This document shows positions 10,992 to 22,300 of a DNA stretch of 64,000 bases, piece after piece. A program made the translations under genes and the position numbers. The stretch is from Edaphochlamys debaryana (taxonomy: Eukaryota; Chlorophyta; Chlorophyceae; Chlamydomonadales): assembly GCA_016858145.1 (NCBI GenBank), contig JAEHOE010000113.1, positions 124,001 through 188,000 on the forward strand, written 5' to 3'. How positions within the stretch are numbered: position 1 is the first letter of the stretch; each line of letters starts with the position of its first letter. The notes under the pieces are model-generated. The model saw only the letters and a program-made list of their open reading frames with translations. It was not told the origin of the DNA and made no database searches.

Positions 10992-13622
10992 CCGCCCGCT
11001 CCGCCTCCCTCAGCGCCCTCCGCCGCTCTCGCTCCGCCGCGAACGTGAGCGTGGAGCGCCGTGCCGCCAGGCGCCGCTCCGCCCAGTAGGCCAGGCGGGC
11101 GGCCTTCTCGGCGGCCACACCTGGGGGGTGGGGGTGGGGGGTGAGTTGCGTGGGTGCAGGCGGGATGGAGCCCGGGGAAGGGGCCCAGGGAAGGGGCTCA
11201 ACGGGCAGGCCAGGGGCCACCGCACCCCGAACACGTCCATCATGGTATCCTCCCCGCCCTCTCCCCCTCCCTGCCTTCCCCCTGGCCTCCCCCACCCGGG
11301 CCCCCCCCTCTCACCCCCGATCCTCCACGCCTCCGCCCCCCGGCGGTCCACCTCCTCCACGGGCTGCTCGTCCAAGTACGACAGCCGGGGCAGGCCGGAC
11401 ACCAGCAGCCGCCGCAGGTTGGGGAGCTGGGGGGGGGGAGGGGAGCAGGTGGTGGTTGAGGAGTGGAGGTTGAAGCTCCGGGAGGGGAGCAGGTGGTGAC
11501 GCCGCTCCCTGCAAACCCCCTTGTGCCCCCCTCCACGCCCAGGCTGCTGCGGCCCCCTGCCCCCCCTACCCCCCCCCGCCCCCCCCCCGACCCACCTTCT
11601 GGAGGGGCGTGTTGCCCGGGTAGAGCACCCTCAGGCCCCGCAGCCGGCACAGCGCCCGCACGGCCTCGGGGCAGGCGGGCAGCGCGGCGTTGCCGGATAC
11701 GTCTAGCACCTGAGGGGGTAAAGGGCGGGGGCGGGGGCGGGGACAAGGCGGGAGCTGGGGACGGCTCTCGCTCCAAGACATAACTTCTTCTCCCGTGGTA
11801 GGACCCGCACCGCCATAGCCGGCCCCAGCTGCACCTCCGCTCCCCCCCTCTACCGGCCCACGTCCCCCACCTCGAGGTTGGGGCAGGCCTCCGCCAGCGC
11901 GTCAAGGGCGGCGGCGGAGCTGAGGCCTTGGGGGGGGGGGCGAAGAGAGGAGTGCGGGAATGGCGAGGGGGCCGATGCAGTGGGCCCAAGCGCGAGGGCG
12001 GTCGCCGGCGCCCCCCGCTGTCCCTCTGCCTGCTCCCGGATACTCCTCTCGCCTCGGTACCCCCTGCCCCTCCCACCAGCTCGCGCCGCCCTTGGCCGCA
12101 TCCCGACCCCCCCCCCCCATAACCCCCCCCCCCCCCCGCTCGAAACATATCACCCCCCGCTCCCCTACCCTACACCCCCCACCCACCCCCCACCTATGTT
12201 GGCTGCGTGCAGGTTCCGTAGGCTGCCCGGCAGCCCCACCAGCGCCCCCGGCCCCGCGGCCCCCAGCGGGTTGCCGCTCACATTGAGCGTGTGCAGGCAG
12301 GGGCCGGGGGCAGGGGCGGGGGTAGGTGGGGCGGGGGCGGGGGGTGGGGCAGGGGACTCTGCGCCGGGGCATGAGCTGGGGGAGCCGGGGGCCTGAGGGG
12401 GGTCTTGTTGCCCCCCTCCCTGCCCCCCTCCCCCTCCCCCGCCCCCCTGCCCCCCCAGCGCCCGAAGGCCCTCCAGGGAGCGGATGTCGTTGTTCTGAAC
12501 GTACAGCGCCTGGGGGGGGGGAAGGAAGAGGGGAAGGGGGACGGGGAAAGAGGAAGGGGGGGGGGTCACAAGCGTGAGGAGGCTCTGCAGGGCACACATC
12601 ACCCCTACACCCCGCTGCTCCCCCCCTCCCTCCCCCCCCCCTCCCTCCCCCTCCCCTCCCTCCCCACCTGCAACTCCCGCATGTGCCCCAGCCCCTCCAA
12701 CGAGGTGAGGCAGTTGTTGGACAGGTGCAGCACGCGGCAGCCCGTGAACTCCTGGGGGGGGGGGGGGGAGGGCGACAGTGTGAGCCGCCAAGGCTGGGGG
12801 ACCGAGTGAGCCCACGTGCACCGCACACTCCACCTCAGCTCATGGGGACCATCCCAAAAGCTGACTCATCTCGACATGACATGCCTTCAAAACCACCAAC
12901 AGCTGCCGATGCCCCGCTGCGTCCCGCCCTTCCCTACCTCTTACCTCCCTTAGCCTGTCCCCCCCCTTTGCCTCCCCCCCTTGCCACCCCCCCCCCCTTG
13001 CCTCCAGGTTCTCGATGCGCCTGAACTTGAGGTCCTGCGCGTGTCGCCAGCGAGGAAGGGGGCGCGAGCGAGTCAGCAACACACGGTACCCCCCAACTGC
13101 ACAGTCCTCCCCCTCCCCCACGCCCACTCCCCTTGAACCCCTTCCCCTTGCCCTTTCCTTCCCCCCTACAACCCCCATGTCCTTCCCCCCCCCCCTTGCC
13201 TGAAGGTAGAGGGTGGTGTTGCAGGTGGGTGTGAGGTACAGCCCCCGCGCCACGCACACGCGGTGCACCATGCGCCGGGACATGCGCCGCGCGCCGTTGG
13301 AGTCGAGCTCGTCCTCGCCCTCGCCCAGGCCCAGGCCGGAGGCGTCGGGGGACGGGGCGGAGGGGGAGGGCGCGGCGGGGGCCGCCGCGGGGGCGCCGGA
13401 AGGGGCGAGGGTGCGGGAGGGGCCGCGGCGGGGCGCCGCGACGCCGCAGGCGCCTGCGCCGGTGGGGCCGGGAGGGGCGTCGGGTTTGCACGCTACTGGG
13501 GGCAGCAGCTGGAACCAACAGTAATGGAATGCTGGTCGCTCCGTGCTCCTCGGCAGCTGGGCTGCGCTGCGGGTCGGCAATCGACCGGCCCGGCCGAAGC
13601 GACATTGCCCACGCACCGGCAT
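10992..13622 (-). CDS. ODA7: Dynein axonemal assembly factor 1 (ODA7/LRRC50), leucine-rich repeat protein
   Basis: Cytoplasmic LRR factor needed to pre-assemble outer-arm dynein. Minus-strand exons: 13622-13200, 13034-13002, 12751-12668, 12509-12194, 11926-11871, 11709-11596, 11426-11315 and 11120-10992. Phases agree throughout. The family start is clear: MSRRMVHR followed by GLYLTPTCNTTLYLQ and RRIENLE, matching the DNAAF1 N-terminus. LRRs follow (VLHLSNNCLTSLEGL, LYVQNNDIRSLEGL, LHTLNVSGNPL, VLDVSGN). Then comes the LRR cap signature YLDEQPVEEVDRRGAEAWRIGG and an AAEK/RERRRALREAE helix. A Gly/Pro/Gln-rich insert sits inside the second LRR exon. The ATG at 13622 gives about 117 extra N-terminal residues; the internal Met of MSRRM is an alternative. 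If exon 8 is not spliced onward, the frame reads through Gly-rich sequence to a stop at 10909. The first two introns use GC donors. Confidence 0.88.
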
Positions 13623-14510
13623 AGCCCGCACAGTCCATTATTTCCTCCTCCAATTATTCCAAAGCCGCTTTCATGCCTTGGCTACTTCCAAGCGTAAGTC
13701 AGAAGGCCCGTCCGCGAGAATTGCGTGTGGTCAATGGGAACTGCACGTCGCGAACGTGATCCTGACTTGCTGTCACGATCTGTCACAGTATTGTATGCAG
13801 CACAGCGCAAAGCGACTCTTTTTCTGGCCTTGGCCTGAGGCCGACGACCGCTGTAACCGTGGCCCGCAACCACACGTCGCACACCTACCCGCCCGCCCCC
13901 GGCACCCACCTGCGGGAAGAAATCGGCAAGACTTTGGGCGCATCAACTTGCGCAGCGGGAGTGTATGATTGCTGTGCTTTAAGCACCACCCCACAGCTAG
14001 AGCAGCAGAGCCCAAGCCCGAGGATGGCACCAGCTGAACAGCTTCATCCTCGGCCCAGGCGGCCAGGCCCCTCAGCTTGCAGCTCCAGCACGTTGCAGGC
14101 AGACGAAAGGGAGCTCCCTTACGTACCCATACACGGACCCATGAACGGGAAGGTGCCACACTCATCTGCAGTTCATTGCTTTCGAGCCCCTCTCGTGCGG
14201 TGCCAGGCAGGTGCAGATGCGCCTGCCCCCTAACCCACATGCGGACCCTGCTTGGACCGTCAGACCCCGCTCATTCCCATTCATCACCCCCGCTCTTTCA
14301 ACATCACCTCTTCATCCCCCCGTACTTGCTTTGCAATATCTGCATGTGCTCATGTACAGTATCTCACGTCCGCACGCTATCCCCTGTGCTGTGCTTCAGT
14401 GGGTCTAGCAGCTCTCCATTTGCACAACCTCCCAACCTTCCCTCAACACTCGCTGCTCGCCGCTCGCCCCCTGCAGCCCACCGCCCTCATCACTCCGTCC
14501 CAGCCCGGGA
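13623..14510. other. Intergenic region upstream of ODA7
   Basis: It should contain the ODA7 promoter and the 3' UTR of the secreted protein gene, both on the minus strand. I found no clear TATA box or TGTAA motif. The open frames here lack the GC-ending codon bias of the surrounding genes. Confidence 0.5.
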
Positions 14511-16362
14511 CTAGCGGTCGCGCCCGTCCTCGCGGCGGGGTCGGAACAGCCTCCGGGGGGGAGGGGCGCGGCGGGGGGGCGGCGCGCGGCGGCGGGGGGA
14601 AGCAGTCTTCTTGGGCGCAGGGGAGGCGGAGGGCTCGGGCGAGGCCTCGGGGGAAGGCAAGGGCGAGGGCTCCGGAGAGGGGGAAGGCTCGGGCTCGGGG
14701 GACGGAGAAAGCTCCGGGGAGGGGGAGGGCGAAGCCGCGGGCTCAACGACCAGCCCGGGGCCTGCGGGGGGCACAGGGGCCGCGGGGAGGTGAGGCGGCG
14801 CACAGAGTTGCGAGACGGAAGCACACTCTTAGATGATGAGGTGCCTGAGCCACACGAGGTGCCTTCCCTTGGCCTCCCTCTGCCGCCTGGGATCCAATGT
14901 CCACTCCCTCTTCTCCCTAGCCCCAACCCCAACCGAACCCAACCCCCCCAACCCCCGCCCGGGCACTCACACACTGCCAGGGACGCCTCGCAGGCTCCCC
15001 CGGGCGCTAGCTCGGGCGCCCCCCGCCCCGGCACGGCCAGTGTGAGCGAGGCCTGGTGCCACACGGCCCCGTCGGCGTCGGTGGCCCCCGTCAGGGCCAG
15101 GAGGAGGGGCTGGCCTGGGGGGGGGGGATGGTGGTGGTGGGGTTGGGGGGGTGGGAGAAGGGAAAGAGTCGGGGCTCAGGGGGGAAGGGGCGGGAGACAG
15201 ACCTAAGCGCCATCCAGTCCCTGCAGTGACACGCCCTCGGCACCCGCCCGGCCGGCTCCACCCCACCCACCCGCTGCCGAGCAGTCGAGTGTGAAGACGG
15301 GGGTGTGGGAGGAGGGGGAGCGGGGGTTGAGGTTGCGGGGGCCGCCCAGGTCCACTCGGTTGGCGCTGGGGGGAGGGAGAGGGGGGGGGGGCAAGCCGGT
15401 GAGCAGGATACAGGGGCGCTCGGTGAGGCGCTCCGATCCATGGATGACTCCGACTCCTGTTACCATAAGCACTGGCACCTGGTCAACGCGCATAAACCCG
15501 ACTACCCGAGCATCTAAACACACACCCATCCCGGCGCACACGAGCAGCCCCCCACACAGCCATTCCGCCCCCCTCCAACTGCCCCCCACGCACCATCCGG
15601 GCGTGGCGTCGACGAAGGCGGCCACGGGCTGGGGGCTGGCGGTGAGCAGCCCCAGCCCCGGGACCGCCTGGCCGCCTAGGGAGAAGGCCACCTGGGGGGT
15701 AGGGGGGGGCGTAGAAGGAGGGGAGGGGGGCAGAAGGAGGGGGGTTTAGAAGTGCGGGGAGCGTGCATGGTGCGAACAAGACTGACGAGACCGGTGCAGG
15801 TGCGTGGGCCGTACAGTCCAACCCCACTGCAGCCACCCATTGCGCGCAGCCGACCGCCGCCTGCTCGCTCACCCGGAGCTTGTGCTGCAGGCCGGGGCAC
15901 GCCACGGCCGTGGTCGCGTCATCGGCGGTCAGCAGCGTGAAGGAGATGAGGTCGCTGGGGATTGGGGGTGGGGGGTTGAGGGAAAGGAACACGGGGGGGG
16001 GGCTTCTAAGCCAAATGCAGGCAGAGGGGTGTGTGGAAGGGGCGGGACACGACGAGCGAGGTGCGTGCGTGTGGCTTGGGTGTAAGCCGTCGCGAACGCA
16101 TGTCGGCAGCCCGACGGCCCCCGCACCTGTTGGTCACGATGCTCGCCGCATGCCCCTCCGGAGCGCCCACGCCCTGCTGGGTGTCCGTGGTGAGCGACGT
16201 CGCGGGATGCTGCGTGCAATTGACGGAATCGCCGCTGCCGCCGAGCGCCTCCAGGGCAAAGGCTTGGTCATACCAGATGCGCGGCCACGCCTCTGTATGC
16301 TGCTGCTGTGCTAGGAACAGCGCGAGAAACGCTGCAGTGGCACCGTGGATTCGGGCTCCCAT
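14511..16362 (-). CDS. Secreted Ser/Pro-rich (hydroxyproline-rich type) protein
   Basis: Six exons on the minus strand: 16362-16127, 15954-15873, 15691-15594, 15365-15271, 15114-14971 and 14761-14511. All phases match and give 301 residues. The ATG at 16362 starts a signal-peptide-like segment (MGARIHGATAAFLALFLA). The next 200 residues form a compact, probably beta-rich domain with a few cysteines (SVNCTQ, AVACPG, FTLDCS, GGACEAS, LAVCPG) that could form disulfides. I do not recognise this domain. The last exon is a Ser-Pro-Glu repeat region (SPSPSPELSPSPEPEPSPSP type), a usual substrate for prolyl hydroxylation and arabinosylation in algal wall glycoproteins, followed by a strongly basic Arg/Pro tail (RRRAPPPRR). 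A wall or extracellular matrix role is inferred from composition and the signal peptide. It is not a recognisable pherophorin. Confidence 0.72.
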
Positions 16363-19300
16363 ACTGTATGGTGCGCGTGGGTGGGAATAATAGAACGACA
16401 GTTGGGCCTGACGAGAGTGCTCGGCGTGTTCACCGCGTGAAGCGCTTATGAGCCCAGCTGCAGTGGTGCGTGGCCTGGATTACCCGCATCATTAACCGAC
16501 TGACCAAACCTCCAACTTACGTTGCTCCCGCAGCAACAGGAGCGCCTTGCCGCGAGCTTGTCGACACGATAGGTACAAGCCCTACGTTACCGTACTCCTG
16601 AACAGACTAAATTTGGTGACTTTAGCCCATATACGGGCCGTATACGGGCACCCAGCCTGACTCGGTTTCAAAGGGTTTCGCCGCTGGCTGTTTGCGCGGA
16701 GCCAGCAGCCGTTCACCGGGCTGTCATAATGCTGTAAACACAAAGATGCTACTTGGAAACACGGCACCCTTGAGGAAAGTGGTAACGACACGTGGCGAAT
16801 GGATGGCCTCCGAGTGAACGCGGATTGGCCAACGCTCGCGCTTGAGATAACGCGACAGAGGCTCATGTTCTCGAACATCTAGCGCGGCGAGTAACGTATC
16901 AGCCGGCTACCACTTCGCACGTGCTGGGCGCGACAGCCGTCGACAGCTCACAGCAGCCTCTCGGGAGGGGCGTGGAGGGGCGAGACGCCTCTCGCGCGCC
17001 AGTGGACAAGCAGGCACCCTAGGACCTCCGCGGCAGACCTGCGCCACCCGCCTCCAGCGGTGGGGGCCGAAAGCTGTGACTGATGTCAGTGTAGCGCGGA
17101 GGGGAGGAGGGGGGCCTGCGGCAGGGTCAGCCGTGGGCTGCTTTGGCTGCCGAGGCAAGCGAGCGGCCGGGGAAGAGGTGGGTAGGACAGATATGCACCT
17201 TGGCAATTACTACGAAGACAGCGGTGGCGAGGGATTACTCTATTACAACGTCCTGGGCGGCCCCATGCCGCTCCGAAGAGGTGGCGCCTGCTGGCTGCTG
17301 CGATTCCCCTCCCGTGCAAGACCCCGTCGCTTGGTTGGGGCGGGGGTCCAATGACAAAGTGGCGACCTCGCAATTATCAAGCATGCATGGGCTACCCACC
17401 AAAAATCCATCCAAGGCAAAGGTCAGTCGTACGCTAGTCAGTTGCTGACACACGCAACAGCCCCAACTACCACTGGGCCCCACACCCAGGTGTGCAGGTC
17501 CACACCCGCTATGCCCCCGTCAGCACCAGGCCCCCGCCTCCAGGCCCCTTGCCTCCAGCCTTTCGCCGACAGGGCCAGCGCCACACTTCAAAAGCCGCAC
17601 CTTGCCATGCCGGCACTCGTCGCTCGCATGCGCTCCCGCAGGTCCCGGCCCTCGCTCCGTCCGGGCGCTTGCTGCTCTGCAGGCAGCACGCACCCAGGCC
17701 CCGGAGTTCAACCCAAACCGAAGAACAAGTCCTCCACCCAGCTAAAACGCTCAACTGTAGTATGCGGCATGCTCGTGCCAATGCCATCTAACAACCCACA
17801 GACCTCCCCTGGCCCGCAACAGCACCCCCCCATGATTCCAGCACTGTACGGCAACACAGCACTTAGTAGTAGTACACCAGCACACCCCTTGCCCCACCCA
17901 GGAACCATGTTGTTATACTCTCCAGACAGGACACGTCCTTCAAGCGAACGTACCGTAGTTATCCTCTAATACCAACCTGATTTAGATACAACAAACGGAG
18001 CAAGAGCGTGCGCCGTGGACACCCAGCAAACCCACCTCCACGCGGGGACCTGCCTTGATATTTAGGGAGGCAGGGGCGGGGCAGCTGCAGCAACGTCAGT
18101 AGCAGCGCAGCAGCGCCCTGGAAAGCAAAATCAGCCCATCGCAAGACAGCGCAGTCCAACGAGCAGCCATTGGCACCATCTCCACGCGGCAGGCCTCGCC
18201 AGTGCTCCAGTGCTCAGGCAAGTACCCATCGTTCAGCAGAGTGCTAGTTCAAGCAGGGCAGAGCAACCGCTGGTTCACAACACTGAAAGTGCTCGCGCAA
18301 ACAAAGGGCTTGATGAAGCAATCTTCACTTCCTCGTCTACGGTGCACAACCGTCACTCAAGGCGGGAAGATGACAGACAGAGGCCAGAAATATCCGTCAA
18401 AAGTAAGAGCCAGGTCAACGAGGCATCAGACGCCTGTACGTCGCCTCCGTGCTCCAAGCCGCTTCACCCTTAGCCCTTCATATCTCCCAGCCCAACGGAG
18501 CTAGGAGGAGCACGCGCACATCTCTGTCACTCATATCCTCAAAGATTCGAAGCTTCCGATCCTGCGGCTACACAAAGGCGGGCGGTGAGGCAACAACAAA
18601 CGTTGCCCCCGAGACGCCCAGCGCCTGAAGCCAACATAGAGACGAGAACCAACCCTTACTGCGGTACGGCATGTCAGGACACAGCCGTCAAGAGTGTGGA
18701 CACTTCAGTGTCGCCCACAGTCACCCCAGTACTACACAGATCAAAACCAGCAAGGGGCCCGGAGAGGAAGGCAGACTGCGCTCGAGGGTACAGGAGGTGC
18801 ACCGCAATAACTGCGTCGCATCTATTGGCAGGCCTCTTGCGTTCAGACTACTGTTTGCCACAGCGCCTTGCAGCCATTGTTCAGCTCACATCGGTAACAG
18901 CCACGCGCCTCATTGAGAGATAGAGCGAGCCCAACTAAGGCTACGTTAGAAATGAAGCGAGCCCACCATCGGGTGACAGTATGCGACAACAGTTTCTGGA
19001 CTGGGTGCCCGAGGCGACCACATGCCAGGCCCCGCACGCCTAGCTAGGGGCCAATGAGTACTGAGCAGCACGCGGCGCAACAAAGGCAGTACGTACCGCA
19101 GTGCGAAGTCTGCGAACTCATCAAGGCGGGCGCACCGCAAGAAACAAACTTTACTACTGACGCACCCGATGCCAGCGCCGAGTCGCCGGCCCAGTGCTCT
19201 GATTCCTCCTACCCGCACACAGTCCAGAAGTGCACGCATAGGTGCCTAGTTCGTCCTGCCGTCGCACTGCCCCCCCTTCCACAGGGGATGAGCGCCGCCC

Positions 19301-19364
19301 CGGCGGGTGTGTCCCTACTAGGGAAGTAGCAGGCGTAGTACGCATTGTGCCCCCGCCCCTGCCA
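16363..19364. other. 3-kb gene-poor intergenic region of lower GC
   Basis: Base composition is visibly more even than in the flanking genes, and open frames are short with no domain I recognise. A perfect 7-bp inverted repeat with a one-base centre is at 16630-16644 (TATACGG-G-CCGTATA). No transposase, reverse transcriptase, terminal repeat or RNA gene was recognised. It presumably includes the promoter of the secreted protein gene (minus start at 16362) and the 3' UTR of the kinase. Confidence 0.5.
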
Positions 19365-22300
19365 TCACTCCGCGCCCCCTCCGCCCCCCCCTCCGCTGCT
19401 TGCGTCCATCAGCGCCTGCAGCCGCGTCACCAGGGCGGCGGCGGTGGGGCGCTGCGAGGGCGCGGCGGACCAGCAGTCGCGGGCCAGCTGCTTGAACAAC
19501 AGGGGCGTGTCCGGCGGGAAGCGGGGGCGCAGGCCCTCCTTGGCCACCTTGGCGGGCACCTCGGCAAAGTTATCCGAGGCCGTGCAGTCGGCGTACGGCG
19601 CACGGCCCGTGAAGATCTCCCACCTGCGCGAAGCGAGGGCGGGTCACAATTCGGCGGAGGTGCGAGGTGGCGTTGGGGCCGCCTGCAGGCATCGCTAGGC
19701 GGGAGCACCATAGAGCCACACCACCCCTTGGCTCCCTCCCTTTCACATACAGTATCCGCGGCACCTCAGGAACCCCTTGCCCCCCGTCTTCAGCGTGTGC
19801 TCACATGAGGATGCCGAAGGCGTAGCAATCAATGCTCGAGTCCGGGACGGTGCCTGCGGGACCGCACACGCACCAGAGGGGTGGTAGCGGTGAGAGAACT
19901 GGTGGGGGCGGGGCCACAGCGTTTGCCCCCACGGGGCTGCCGCCGGGGTCGTGCAGGGCACTGAGGGGCTGGGGGGGATGACTCACCGCTGACGAACAGC
20001 TCGGGCGCCATGTGGGTGACCTGCGGGGGTGGGGGAGTGAGGAAGAGACAAACAAGAGGGATTCGTTGGGAACGCCAGGGAAGAGTTGTACGCACTATCT
20101 AAGGGTTTAGGGTTAAAGGCCCTTGCTTCCCACGCACTGCCTAAGGAAGCGAGGAAGATGGCGTCTCCATGCCCGTTTGGATAGCATGCAACTTGGGCAC
20201 ATGGCCCAGATCTGAGGGCCCTGGTCAAGGACCACAAGCAAGCTACGGTGCGCCCTGCCGGTCCTCGCGTCCCCTGTGGACCCCAGGCTAGGGCAGGGCG
20301 TACCGTGCCGGCGGGCTCCTGCGGGCCCTGCACCGCACCGCCCTCTCGCTCCGTGGAGGGGCTCGGCACCAGGGACACAAAGCCTGAGGGGTTGTGGGTC
20401 GGGAGGATGCCGGGCATTAGGTGCGTGGCTACCATGGGGCTGCGTGCTATGCCCTCAACATAGGGCATCATCACCAGTGTTCACCCACCAAAGTCCGTGA
20501 GCTTGGCGGTGAAGCCCCGTGGGTCGGTGGCGGAGGAGCGCAGCAGCACGTTGGCGGGCTTGACCTGGGGAGGGGACGCATGCACGGTAGGTGTGAGGGA
20601 GGGCTAGCACTTGCCCTTGAGGCTGCCTCAGCCCTTGAGCCTGCCTCGCCCCTCCGCCCCCCCCTCACGTCGCAGTGCACCAGGTTGAGTGAGTGCAGGT
20701 GCCGCAGCGCCAGCGCCACCTCCAGCAGCGTCAGGTAGGCGGCCCGCAGGGCTGGGGTGCCGGCGGTGGACATGGCGGCAGCCTGGGCCACATGGGAGGG
20801 ATGGCCGCCGGTAGCGGGCCGCTGAGCACGGGCCACCGCCGCCGCCCGCCGGGCTGCCTGGTAGAACAAGCCACTGTCGATAGCGTCCGCGAGAGATCCC
20901 ATGTCGCAGCACTCCTGCGGGCCGTGAAGGGTCACCGTGTTGGGCTGTGTATGCCTAGCGGGGAGGGGCATGCGTGAAGCCCGGAGCGGCTCGCGCCCTC
21001 GAGAGTGGCCCTTCGTTTGCCACCAGCGCAGCAGCCCTCGAAGCCCCCTGGCCTGCGAGTCATTGTTCCTCCGCCCACCCACCATGATAAGGGCCGTCGA
21101 GAAAGGAACTGGGGCACGCAAGCGGCGGAAGTTATGCAATGCAAAATAAAGATAGTCAGGCAGTGGGGAAACGTAGTCCCTCAGCCGCAGTCCGCAGCCA
21201 GTGCCCACCCGCGCGTGACGCAAGCCGGTCAGCCCTCCGCACCCACCTTCCGCCTCCTCCCCCTCCGGCACCACCCGCAGTCGGGGCCTGCCGGGCTGGG
21301 GCTCCTCCACCACCACCCGAGTGCAGTACGAGTAGACCTGGGCGGAGGGGGGGGAAGGGAGGAGGGGCCACACCATTCAGAACAGCCATCAGGAGTGGCT
21401 TCCTCCTTAGGCCGGCCCCGTCAGGGCTGAGAGGCCGAAGGCCCGAGCCCCCAGGCAGGGCGGGCGTCTCACAGTGTGGGTTTGCGCAGGCACCCAGACC
21501 AGGGGCAATCACACGCTACGGGCGGCACCGGCCCCCCACCTGCACGATGTTGGGGTGGCTGATGCTGGTGAGCACTGCCAGCTCCCGAGCGCTCCGCACC
21601 AGAGCCTGAAGCCGCTTGCGCCGGCGGAGGGTCGCGGCGCGCGCCCCCTTGCCCTCCTTGCTCTTGGCGAGATCACCGCTGCTGGTGCTCCCAGCGGCGA
21701 CGGGGTGGACCCAGGGTAGGTGGGCAGCGGTAGGCGACTGCTGATCAGCGAGGTCGGGCCCCGCGTACCACGGGCCCGCGTTCCCGTCCTCGTCATCATC
21801 GTCCAGCGGCTGGGGGGCAAGGCGATGAGACTCGGAGTGGACTCGCGAGCAGGGGTTAGGTCTCATCATCGGGCTGGCCCCTCTCGCGCCTTCCACCCGC
21901 GACAGCTTATTCCAATGTTTCATGTTACTAGATCGGGCGCTTGGAGCAAGTGCTGTTGGCAATTTCGCGGCCATCCTCGCGTGACAGCTCCACACAAAAC
22001 GTCAGTCCCCGCACCTCAGAGCCACACCAGCATATGCTAGCGGTTGGCTGCTCTATAGATAGTACGGGCGGCTTCGGAAGCGTCTCTCAACAAAACATCC
22101 TCGCCCGACAATGCGGAACTGTGCTGTCTGAACTGCTGAGCTTGCGGCACTATGAGTGTTGCCGTTATGATGCAGTACAAGTAGTGTTGAGGTGCTATTC
22201 GTTCGGGGACCAGCGGCGGATCCAGCTGCGGACCCAGCGCCCCGCACACAGCTACCCCGGCATCCCCGTGCATCCCTACCCACCAGTATGACCTTGACGG

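Noticed and set aside
16630..16644. Inverted repeat TATACGG-G-CCGTATA as an operator or transposon end
   Set aside because: It is a single short palindrome with no partner copy or adjacent gene start.
20448..20488. A 41-base intron after the kinase DFG motif
   Set aside because: Too short and without a pyrimidine tract. Splicing to 20383 instead gives a normal activation segment ending GTVTHMAPELF.
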